Source: a bacterium
GTDB taxonomy: Bacteria > RBG-13-66-14
Reading direction: 5' to 3'
Length of the DNA: 13,398 nucleotides
Assembly (NCBI GenBank): GCA_035528375.1
Contig: DATKYS010000090.1
Coordinates: forward strand, 1 to 13,398
Part shown: one piece after another, positions 5,102-11,032 of the stretch
Numbering within the stretch: the first letter of the stretch is position 1
Layout: every line of letters starts with the position of its first letter
Program-made: the position numbers and the translations under genes
The notes under the pieces: generated by a model
Told to the model about the DNA's origin: nothing
What the model saw: the letters and a program-made list of their open reading frames with translations, nothing else
The model's database searches: none

Positions 5102-7378
5102 ATGCCTAAGAGCGCGTCCCGAAGCCCCTCCGGAAAGCCCCTGGTCATCGTCGAGAGCCCCACCAAGGTGAAGACGCTGAAGCGCTACCTGGGCGAGGGC
5201 TACGACGTGGCCTCGAGCCGGGGCCACGTCCGCGACCTGCCGAAGAGAAACCTCTGCGTGGACGTGGAGCACGGCTTCGAGCCCACCTACGAGGTCATCC
5301 CGGACAAGGAGAGGATCGTCGGCGAGCTCAAGCGGGCGGCGGAGCGGGCCGGGGCCGTCTACCTCGCCTGCGACCCCGACCGCGAGGGGGAGGCCATCTG
5401 CTGGCACCTGGCCACCCTCATAGACGGCGGGCCGATCTACCGCATCACCTTCAACGAGATAACCCGGGCGGCGGTGACGCGCGCCCTCGAGCACCCGGGG
5501 GAGATTGACCTGAACCTGGTGGACGCCCAGCAGGCCCGGCGGGTCCTGGACCGCCTGGTGGGGTACCAGGTCTCGCCGATTCTGTGGAAGACGGTCCGGC
5601 GCGGCCTCTCGGCGGGGCGGGTCCAGTCGGTGGCGCTCCGCCTCGTCGTCGAGCGGGAGGAGGAGCGCGAGGCCTTCGTCCCCGAGGAGTGCTGGCCCGT
5701 CGTCGCCGGGCTCTCGACCGCCTCCGGCGAGCCGCTCGAAGCGGAGCTGATGAAGCTGGACGGGAAGAAGGCCGCCCTCGGCGACTGGCCCACCGTCCGG
5801 GAGCTTTTGTACGAAATCCAGGAGGGCCCCTGGACCGTCCGCGCCTTCGAGAAGCGCAAGCACCAGCGCCAGCCCCAGCCACCCTACATCACCAGCACCC
5901 TCCAGCAGGACGCCTCCACGCGCCTGGGCTTCGACCCCAAGCGGACCATGCGCGTCGCCCAGCAGCTCTACGAGGGGGTGGAGCTGGGCGAGCTGGGCCA
6001 GGTGGGCCTGATTACGTACATGCGCACCGACTCGGTCCGCGTGTCCGACGAGGGGCTCGGCCTGGCGCGGAACTGGATCGGAAAAAACCACCCGCAATGG
6101 CTCCCCGACGCGCCGCGGGTTCACACGAGCGGGAAGAGCGCCCAGGACGCCCACGAGGCGGTCCGCCCCACGGACCCCTTCCTCGGGCCGGAGCTCATCG
6201 GGCACCACCTGTCCCCGGAGCAGCTCCGGCTGTACGAGTTGATCTGGCGGCGCTTCCTGGCCAGCCAGATGACCCCGGCGCTCTTCGACAAGGCGGATGC
6301 CCGGATAGAGTCGGGTCGGGCCGAGTTCTCCGCCAAGGGCTCCATCCTGCGCGACCCCGGCTTCCTCGCGGTCTACCCGGACCAGGGCGAGGCCAGGGAC
6401 GTCCTGCTGCCGGAGCTCGCCGAGGGCGACGTGCTGGAGCCCGCCTGGCTCGACGGTCGGCAGAAATTCACCCAGCCGCCGCCGCGCTACAAGCCGGCCT
6501 CCCTGGTCAAGGAATTGGAGAAGCGGGGCATCGGCCGCCCCTCCACCTACGCCGCCATCATCTCCACCCTCCAGCAGCGGGATTATGTGGAGCTCGACGA
6601 CAACCGCTCCTTCTTCCCCACCGAGCTGGGTCGCCTGGTGACCAAGCTCCTGGTGGCCGGCTTCCCCCGGGTGCTGAAGGTGGAGTTCACCGCGGAGCTG
6701 GAGGAGGAGCTGGACGAGATAGCGCGAGGGGAGAAGAAGTGGCGCGAGGTTCTGGCCGATTTTTACAAAACGTTCGCCCTGGAGCTTCACCGGGCGGAAG
6801 AGGAGCTCCCGAAGCACCGGGGCGAGAACACGCTCCTGACCGAGCCGGTCTGCCCGAAGTGCGGCGGGGGGCTGACCATCCGCTTCGGGCGGGCGGGGGC
6901 CTTCGTCGGCTGCTCGAAGTACCCCGAGTGCGACTTCACCTCGAACTTCCGCCGCGACTCGGGCGGCCGCGTGGTGCTGACGGACCGGGCGGAGGAAACC
7001 GCCGCAACCGGGGAAATCTGCGAGTTGTGCGGTCGGCCGATGGCGCTCAAGCGGAGCCGCTTCGGGCCGTTCCTGGGCTGCACCGGCTACCCCGAGTGCA
7101 AGAACATCCGCCGCCTGGGCGGTGGGGAGCGGGCGCCGAGGCCCCCGGCGGAAAAAACGGAGATTCCCTGCCCCGAGTGCGGCGAGCCCCTGGTGGTCCG
7201 CCACGGGCGGAAGGGCGAGTTCCTCGGCTGCTCCCGTTACCCCAAGTGCCGGGGGACGCTGAACTTCGAACGCGACGCCGACGGCGGCATCGTCCCCAAG
7301 GCTCCGAAGGAGAAGACGACCGCGAAGAAGAAAACGGTCCCGAAGAAGAAGGCCCCGGCCAGGCGCGGGAAGAAGTGA
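5102..7378 (+). CDS. topA: DNA topoisomerase I (type IA)
   Basis: The enzyme relaxes negative supercoils through a transient 5'-phosphotyrosine link. The 758-residue product has a Toprim domain at about 12-125 (VIVESPTK with E18; DPDREGE with D91 and D93 for Mg2+). The type IA core contains catalytic Y306 in LITYMRTDS, and RGIGRPSTYA further on. Three C-terminal four-cysteine zinc fingers begin at C584, C640 and C690, each with the G-x-F-x-G-C-s-x-Y-P-x-C pattern. The last 30 residues are a Lys-rich tail, probably for DNA contact. Length is typical. ATG 5102 has only a weak ribosome site, but the Toprim strand starts 13 residues in, so the start is well placed. It has its own promoter at 5011-5039. 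No T-tract terminator follows directly; the repeat array starts 20 bases on. Confidence 0.97.
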   Translation: MPKSASRSPSGKPLVIVESPTKVKTLKRYLGEGYDVASSRGHVRDLPKRNLCVDVEHGFEPTYEVIPDKERIVGELKRAAERAGAVYLACDPDREGEAICWHLATLIDGGPIYRITFNEITRAAVTRALEHPGEIDLNLVDAQQARRVLDRLVGYQVSPILWKTVRRGLSAGRVQSVALRLVVEREEEREAFVPEECWPVVAGLSTASGEPLEAELMKLDGKKAALGDWPTVRELLYEIQEGPWTVRAFEKRKHQRQPQPPYITSTLQQDASTRLGFDPKRTMRVAQQLYEGVELGELGQVGLITYMRTDSVRVSDEGLGLARNWIGKNHPQWLPDAPRVHTSGKSAQDAHEAVRPTDPFLGPELIGHHLSPEQLRLYELIWRRFLASQMTPALFDKADARIESGRAEFSAKGSILRDPGFLAVYPDQGEARDVLLPELAEGDVLEPAWLDGRQKFTQPPPRYKPASLVKELEKRGIGRPSTYAAIISTLQQRDYVELDDNRSFFPTELGRLVTKLLVAGFPRVLKVEFTAELEEELDEIARGEKKWREVLADFYKTFALELHRAEEELPKHRGENTLLTEPVCPKCGGGLTIRFGRAGAFVGCSKYPECDFTSNFRRDSGGRVVLTDRAEETAATGEICELCGRPMALKRSRFGPFLGCTGYPECKNIRRLGGGERAPRPPAEKTEIPCPECGEPLVVRHGRKGEFLGCSRYPKCRGTLNFERDADGGIVPKAPKEKTTAKKKTVPKKKAPARRGKK

Positions 7379-7398
7379 TTGCGGCGGTCCCTGGTCCC

Positions 7399-7451
7399 CC
7401 CTCTCCCTCCGGGAGCGGCGTGCCGACGGGATTGGGGGTGAGGGCCACCTT
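7399..7451 (+). repeat. 53-bp repeat, copy 1
   Basis: This copy begins CCCTCTCCCTCCGGGAGCGG and ends GTGAGGGCCACCTT. It matches 7591-7643 at 51 of 53 positions in the same orientation, with differences only at the 23rd and 37th positions. The ends (CCCTCTCCC and GTGAGGG) are nearly complementary, so the element can fold on itself. Each copy is followed by an A-run, and that A-run is the T-tract of the adjoining minus-strand hairpin. Confidence 0.85.
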
Positions 7452-7453
7452 AT

Positions 7454-7483
7454 AAAAAAACGGGCCGACCTAAAGGTCGGCCC
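7454..7483 (-). terminator. Rho-independent terminator on the minus strand (repeat-derived)
   Basis: GGGCCGACCT (7462-7471) and AGGTCGGCCC (7474-7483) form a perfect 10-bp stem with a 2-base spacer. On the minus strand the stem is followed by G and seven Ts (plus-strand As 7454-7460). Before the stem the minus strand reads TTGCGATGACGTAGGGG, the repeat head seen also near 13122, 13198 and 13304. It would stop transcription coming from the glycosyltransferase and protect topA from antisense reading. Confidence 0.75.
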
Positions 7484-7590
7484 CTACGTCATCGCAACCA
7501 ACGGGCGAAGCGGTCCCCCTCTCCCTTCCAGGGAGAGGGCTGGGGTGAGGGTCGGGGTAGGGAACAGGAAAGGGCGGCGGCCCGCAGTTT

Positions 7591-7643
7591 CCCTCTCCCT
7601 CCGGGAGCGGCGCGCCGACGGGATTGAGGGTGAGGGCCACCTT
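7591..7643 (+). repeat. 53-bp repeat, copy 2
   Basis: This is the second copy of the element at 7399-7451, exactly 192 bases downstream and 51 of 53 identical. Near-identity in non-coding DNA suggests recent duplication or gene conversion between copies. Confidence 0.85.
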
Positions 7644-7645
7644 TG

Positions 7646-7674
7646 AAAAAACGGCGGGGATGGGAATCCCCGCC
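7646..7674 (-). terminator. Rho-independent terminator on the minus strand
   Basis: GGCGGGGAT (7653-7661) pairs with ATCCCCGCC (7666-7674) around a 4-base loop. On the minus strand it is preceded by ACGTAGGGC and followed by G and six Ts. It is the second of three minus-strand terminator-like hairpins in series downstream of the glycosyltransferase. Confidence 0.65.
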
Positions 7675-7700
7675 CTACGTTTAGTCGCACGGTGGTGAAT

Positions 7701-7727
7701 AAAACGGGCGGTTGTGGACACCCGCCC
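7701..7727 (-). terminator. Possible minus-strand terminator, imperfect hairpin repeat
   Basis: GGGCGG (7706-7711) pairs with CCGCCC (7722-7727), with one mismatch and three further pairs inside. The minus strand reads GTAGGGGCGGG before and GTTTTATT after. It is a variant of the perfect hairpin at 13318-13339. It is the first such structure with any T-run met by transcripts from the glycosyltransferase. Confidence 0.45.
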
Positions 7728-7816
7728 CTACGGCTACATCGCGAGATTGACCCGTAGGGGCGACCGGTAGGACGAGTCCTCCACGGTCGCCCGTTTCCAT
7801 AAAAACCGCGCGCCAC

Positions 7817-8893
7817 CTACGCGGTGAAGAAAAAATTCCCCCCCTCGACCAGCCCCAGGCGCTCGATCTCCCCCCGCATCCGCTCCCGCGCCCCGGCCTG
7901 CCCCACCGCCCCCAGATGGACGAACCGGAGAACCGAGCGCAGCGAGCTATGCCCCCGGCAAAACTCCGTGGCCCGCTCCACCGGAATCACCGGCGCGCCG
8001 AAAATCTTTGCCCCGATCCGGCCCGGGTGTACCTCAACGATGGCCTCCGGCTTCCAGCCTGCCTTTTCCAGTTCCCGCGCGAGCGCCTTGCCCACCGGCC
8101 CGCAGCCCCAGAGGACGTATCCGCCGCGCGGCTCGATCGCGTATTTCCCCAGGTAGCGGCACTTCAATGCCAGGAACGCCTCCGGCCGGTAACGCGGGTC
8201 GGTGCGCGTCAGCCGGTCCGGCCGGTCGCTCCAGACGTGGAGCACCTCCGGCACTTTCGCCAGCTTCAGCCCGCAATCGAAGACCAGACGCAGCCACAAG
8301 TCATAATCTTCGGGTCCATCGAAATCGCACCAGGCGCCAGTCTCGTTTAAAACTGCACGCCGGAGCGTCATCGTCGGGTGGACCAGCGGGCTCTCGACGA
8401 AAATCTCCCGGCGGATGTCCCCGGGCGTCACCAGGGAGTTGCTCCAGTCGAGGTAGCGCCGCGCGCCGGCGGTCATCCCACTTTCCGGCTCGACCCGGAT
8501 CAGGCAGCCGACGCCCGCCAGCTCGGCACGCTCCTTTAAATAATCCACCTGTTTTTGTAGACGGCCGGGGAGCATGGCGTCGTCGGCGTCCATGCGCGCG
8601 ATGAACTCCCCCCGGCACTCGGCCAGCCCCCGGTTGAGCGCGGCGACCAGCCCCCGGTGCGGCCCGCGGATGACCTTGATTCTCGAATCCCGCCGGGCCA
8701 GCCCCTCCAATAAATCCCCGCTCCCGTCGGTGGAGCCGTCGTCCACGGCGATTATTTCCAGCCCGACGCCCCGCTGATCCAGGCACGAGGCGACCGCCCG
8801 CGCGAGCGTGGCCCGCGCCTCGTAAACCGGCATGAGGACGGAAACCGCTGGACACGCGGACGGTGAAATATTATCCTCCGATGCGATGGGCAA
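7817..8893 (-). CDS. Family 2 glycosyltransferase with a C-terminal Rossmann-like domain
   Basis: The N-terminal part is a GT-A fold glycosyltransferase: AVSVLMPVYEARATLARAV, the VDDGSTDGS loop that binds the nucleotide sugar, the metal-binding MDADD, and GPEDYDLWLR as the catalytic-region ED motif. After about residue 255 a separate domain starts with YVLWGCGPVGKALARELE, a glycine-rich nucleotide-binding loop, then VEVHPGRIGAKIFGAPVIPVE, similar to the N-terminal domain of PglD-like sugar-modifying enzymes. A role in cell-surface glycan assembly is likely; donor and acceptor are unknown. The longest start is TTG 8893, without a visible ribosome site. A GGAGGA at 8879-8874 lies 4 bases before an in-frame ATT (8869), which may be the real, rare start. 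The first codons lie in the segment duplicated at 10018. The gene is convergent with topA. Confidence 0.87.
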   Translation of the reverse strand: MPIASEDNISPSACPAVSVLMPVYEARATLARAVASCLDQRGVGLEIIAVDDGSTDGSGDLLEGLARRDSRIKVIRGPHRGLVAALNRGLAECRGEFIARMDADDAMLPGRLQKQVDYLKERAELAGVGCLIRVEPESGMTAGARRYLDWSNSLVTPGDIRREIFVESPLVHPTMTLRRAVLNETGAWCDFDGPEDYDLWLRLVFDCGLKLAKVPEVLHVWSDRPDRLTRTDPRYRPEAFLALKCRYLGKYAIEPRGGYVLWGCGPVGKALARELEKAGWKPEAIVEVHPGRIGAKIFGAPVIPVERATEFCRGHSSLRSVLRFVHLGAVGQAGARERMRGEIERLGLVEGGNFFFTA

Positions 8894-8991
8894 CGACGCT
8901 GATTCTACTAAAATCCGAAAACCCGCGGTGGAGCTGCGCGGGGCGGTGAAGCTCTACGGCGGGCTGGCCGCCGTGGACGGGGTGGACCTCG
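8849..8991 (+). repeat. 143-bp direct repeat, left copy (flank of 1-kb island)
   Basis: This segment aligns without gaps to 10018-10160; I count 17 mismatches in 143 (about 88% identical). The last 36 or so bases are identical. It spans the start region of the glycosyltransferase plus the region upstream of, and first 35 codons of, an ABC ATPase gene. Similarity stops at CTCG (8988-8991), after which the left copy enters unrelated sequence. Confidence 0.9.
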
Positions 8992-9011
8992 AAACTCTAA
9001 ATCGTGTTTAA
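8886..9011 (+). pseudogene. Orphan 5' fragment of the ABC ATPase gene
   Basis: ATG 8886 opens a 41-codon frame whose first 35 residues parallel the intact ATPase at 10055. Both copies share GGLAAVDGVDL, and the start MGNDADSTK is identical. It then diverges into ETLNRV and a stop, just before the point where the Walker A strand would begin, so it lacks every functional ATPase motif. It is read as a dead remnant left when the island arrived. The substitutions relative to the intact gene change many residues (for instance near 10-12, 16 and 21-23), consistent with relaxed selection or with a diverged origin of one copy. Confidence 0.85.
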
Positions 9012-9113
9012 TTGGACAATTGACCTTAATGCCTTACCCCATTACTTGGAACTCGAAACTCCTTATCGTTGGTCTAGCTATACTCTAGATAACCGGTACG
9101 ACCTGGAGGAAAA

Positions 9114-9494
9114 ATGTACGAAGTATACAAGGTTGGATCCAGACATTTTATCGTCGTCGATTACTGTGACGGGCTGTATTATGCACCTCTCCCACTCAGG
9201 GCTCAGCGGAAGTTCGGGACTTCTCATGTGTCAGGTTCTTTGGATTACGTGGCGGGTTTGACGCGGCGTTTCTATACCCGCAGGGAAGCGGAAGCCGCAC
9301 GGCTTGCCGAATGGTGGGCTAAAAACAAAGATACTGTCGCTCAACTCATTAGCACCTCCGAAGAGGCTGTTAAAAGAATGGATGCCGCCGAGGAGATAGT
9401 GAACGAGATGTTGCGCTTGACTGATAGCTCTGGTGAAACGACAACCCCTTACCCTCACGGCGACGCTGATGCCGGGGCGAAGGAAAGTAAATAA
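9114..9494 (+). CDS. Unrecognised 126-residue protein, first gene of the island
   Basis: I do not recognise a family. A strong GGAGGA (9105-9110) sits just before ATG 9114, and TATACT at 9079-9084 is a possible -10 box, so expression is credible. The N-terminal half is rich in aromatic and beta-forming residues (VYKVGSRHFIVVDYCDGLYY). A charged helix follows from FYTRREAEAARLAEWWAKNK to EEIVNEMLRL, and the tail is a polar, disordered-looking stretch (residues about 105-126). No signal peptide or membrane segment is seen, so it is probably cytoplasmic. Composition is less GC-rich than neighbouring genes. It lies inside the segment bounded by the 143-bp direct repeats and is followed after 21 bases by the next island gene, so the two form a likely operon. 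Confidence 0.7.
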   Translation: MYEVYKVGSRHFIVVDYCDGLYYAPLPLRAQRKFGTSHVSGSLDYVAGLTRRFYTRREAEAARLAEWWAKNKDTVAQLISTSEEAVKRMDAAEEIVNEMLRLTDSSGETTTPYPHGDADAGAKESK

Positions 9495-9515
9495 ACGTAA
9501 ACCTGAGAGGGAAAC

Positions 9516-9995
9516 ATGAGGAGTAAAGTCGTCCTTGCCGCTGTTTGTGCCTTCGCCCTTGTAGCTGCTGTCGCCACCTGCGATGACGACGACAAGACCG
9601 CTGAGACTGTTATTGAGCCCGCTGCCGAGGACGCCCATGAGGCCGCCTTAGCCGCCTTCAAGGTTGCCGCCTACGCCGACTACGAAGCTGCCGAAGCCCG
9701 CCGTGCCGACGCTGCTGACGCTGCCTGTGAAGCCGCTGACGCCGCCGTCGCCGCCGCTAACGCTGTCGTCGCCGTACAAGACGCGGGCGGCTACGGTTGG
9801 GCCACCGCCGCCGCCGAGGCCCGCTTCAATGCCGCCGACGCCCGCTTCAACGCCGCCACCGCCCGCTTCAACGCCGCCACCGCCGACGCCGAGGCCGCCT
9901 ACGCCGCCTACGAGGCCGCCGATACCCGCTTCAACGCCGAAAAGGCTAACGACGCCAAGGTCGAAGCCAAGAACGCCAATGAGGGGAACCCCTGA
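9516..9995 (+). CDS. Alanine-rich heptad-repeat exported protein, possible lipoprotein
   Basis: The 159-residue product starts with a signal peptide (MRSKVVLAAVCAFALVAAVA). C22 after VAT could be a lipidation site, but Thr before the Cys is atypical for a lipobox. An acidic stretch (DDDD) follows. The rest is alanine-dominated, with aromatic and charged residues at regular spacing, and includes three tandem heptads ARFNAAD, ARFNAAT, ARFNAAT plus a looser fourth (TRFNAEK). A long helix or coiled coil is expected, recalling small envelope spacer lipoproteins such as Lpp in general character only; no homology is claimed. GAGAGGG at 9505-9511 precedes ATG 9516. The protein ends in a charged Lys/Asn/Glu tail without the terminal Lys that anchors Lpp. 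It is the second gene of the island operon. Confidence 0.65.
   Translation: MRSKVVLAAVCAFALVAAVATCDDDDKTAETVIEPAAEDAHEAALAAFKVAAYADYEAAEARRADAADAACEAADAAVAAANAVVAVQDAGGYGWATAAAEARFNAADARFNAATARFNAATADAEAAYAAYEAADTRFNAEKANDAKVEAKNANEGNP
9819..9881 (+). repeat. Three tandem 21-bp repeats inside the heptad protein
   Basis: GCCCGCTTCAA is followed by YGCCGCC and a variable last codon at 9819-9839, 9840-9860 and 9861-9881. Copies two and three are identical. A degenerate partial copy lies near 9924-9940. Being exact multiples of seven codons, they change protein length without breaking the heptad register. Confidence 0.85.
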
Positions 9996-10017
9996 AAAGA
10001 CCTACGCCGTCAACCAT

Positions 10018-10160
10018 TGGACACCCGGACGGTGAAATAGTATCCTCGGATGCGATGGGCAACGACGCCGATTCTACCAAAGTCTCGCCGCCCGCGGTGG
10101 GGCTGCGCGGGGCGACCAAGCGCTACGGCGGGCTGGCCGCCGTGGACGGGGTGGACCTCG
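10018..10160 (+). repeat. 143-bp direct repeat, right copy
   Basis: This is the right partner of 8849-8991. It includes about 37 bases upstream of, and the first 35 codons of, the intact ABC ATPase, and continues without a break into the functional gene. Weak similarity extends a few bases further left (AACC at 10012-10015). Confidence 0.9.
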
Positions 10161-11029
10161 CCGTCCGCCCCGGCGAGCTTTTCGGCCTGCTCGGTCCCAA
10201 CGGCGCCGGGAAAACCACCACCATCAACCTCATCGCGGGCTACATCGCCCCGGACGCGGGGGAGGTGCGGCTGGACGGCCTGCCCCCGACGCGGCCCGAG
10301 GCGCGGCGCAGGCTGGGCCTGGCCCCCCAGGAAATCGCCCTCTACGACGGGCTCACCGCCCGCGAGAACCTGGCCTTCTTCGGCTCCCTCTACGGCCTCA
10401 CGCGGCGGGAGCTCGCGCAACGGGTGGACTGGGCCCTCGATGTGGCGGGGCTCAAGGACCGGGCGCACGAGCCGGTGAAGCGCTTCTCCGGCGGCATGGC
10501 CCGGAGGCTGAACCTCGTGTGCGCCCTCGTCCACCGCCCGGAAATCCTTCTGGCCGACGAGCCCACCGCCGGGGTGGACCCCCAGTCGCGGGCCCACATC
10601 TTCGACACCATCCGCTCCCTCGCCGCCGAAGGCACCACCGTCGTCTACACCACGCACTACATGGAGGAGGCCTCGGCGCTCTGCGAGCGCATCGCCATCC
10701 TGGACCACGGGAAGCTCCTGGCGCTGGGCACCGAGGAGGAATTGCTGAAACTCTCCGGGGAGCGGACGCGGCTGGACTTCGAGCTGACGGGCGGGGAGAT
10801 TTTGGACGACCTCGATAAACGGCTGCGGGGGCTGGCGGGGGTCATCGAGCTGGCCGCCTCCGACGGGCGGCTGACGCTCTTCACCGACCCCGCGGCGCGG
10901 GTGCTGGCGTCGGCGGTGGGGCTATTGAACGGCGCGGGCCTGCGGGTGGGCGGTGTGGACATCGTCCGGGCCGACCTGGAGACGGTTTTCCTCTCCCTCA
11001 CCGGCCGCGCCCTGCGCGACGGCGGTTAG
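10055..11029 (+). CDS. ABC-2 type transporter, ATP-binding protein
   Basis: This is the ATPase of a multidrug/antibiotic/Nod-type exporter. The 324-residue product has Walker A GPNGAGKTT (47-55), the Q-loop region APQEIALYDGLT, the signature FSGGM (144-148), Walker B ILLADEPT with D168 and E169, and the switch histidine H201 in TTHYMEEA. After about residue 225 comes a C-terminal extension typical of DrrA/CcmA-like exporters. The start at ATG 10055 has no good ribosome site, but the N-terminal strand VGLRGATKRYGG is in place. Its first 35 codons and upstream region are duplicated at 8849-8991, so its 5' end may have been supplied by the inserted island. The permease follows after 3 bases, so they form one transporter. 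The substrate is unknown. Confidence 0.94.
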   Translation: MGNDADSTKVSPPAVGLRGATKRYGGLAAVDGVDLAVRPGELFGLLGPNGAGKTTTINLIAGYIAPDAGEVRLDGLPPTRPEARRRLGLAPQEIALYDGLTARENLAFFGSLYGLTRRELAQRVDWALDVAGLKDRAHEPVKRFSGGMARRLNLVCALVHRPEILLADEPTAGVDPQSRAHIFDTIRSLAAEGTTVVYTTHYMEEASALCERIAILDHGKLLALGTEEELLKLSGERTRLDFELTGGEILDDLDKRLRGLAGVIELAASDGRLTLFTDPAARVLASAVGLLNGAGLRVGGVDIVRADLETVFLSLTGRALRDGG

Positions 11030-11032
11030 TCC

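Larger units (their letters stand above)
7379..7816. repeat. Gene-free convergent interval filled with palindromic repeats
   Basis: This 438-base interval between the convergent topA and glycosyltransferase genes contains no credible gene. It holds a 53-base element twice (7399-7451, 7591-7643), a CT/GA-rich palindrome with a GTGAGGGTCGGGGTA tail (7517-7559), and four GC-rich hairpins: 7462-7483, 7653-7674, 7706-7727 and 7758-7792. The first three, read on the minus strand, have GTAGGG before the stem and a T-run after it. The fourth has GTAGGG before the stem on the plus strand. Relatives of most units reappear at 13122-13398, so these are dispersed genomic repeats that may also stop transcription. 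Confidence 0.8.

Noticed and set aside
5033-7204. A 723-codon open frame on the minus strand opposite topA
   Set aside because: topA is unmistakable on the plus strand. The antisense frame is open only because of high GC codon usage; its product has no recognisable domain and a composition typical of shadow frames. The same applies to 3759-4931 (opposite dprA), 613-1650, 11108-12115 and the plus-strand frame 5584-7455.
7399-7793. CRISPR array
   Set aside because: The repeats differ in sequence and spacing, are palindromic with T-tracts, and no constant repeat with unique spacers or cas gene is present.
9004-9261. 85-codon frame overlapping the first island gene
   Set aside because: It begins at a GTG without a ribosome site and overlaps the frame that has a strong GGAGGA. 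No membrane, signal or domain features are seen.
8849-10160. Classical insertion sequence or transposon
   Set aside because: No transposase, no terminal inverted repeats found, and a 143-bp direct repeat is far too long for a transposition target duplication.
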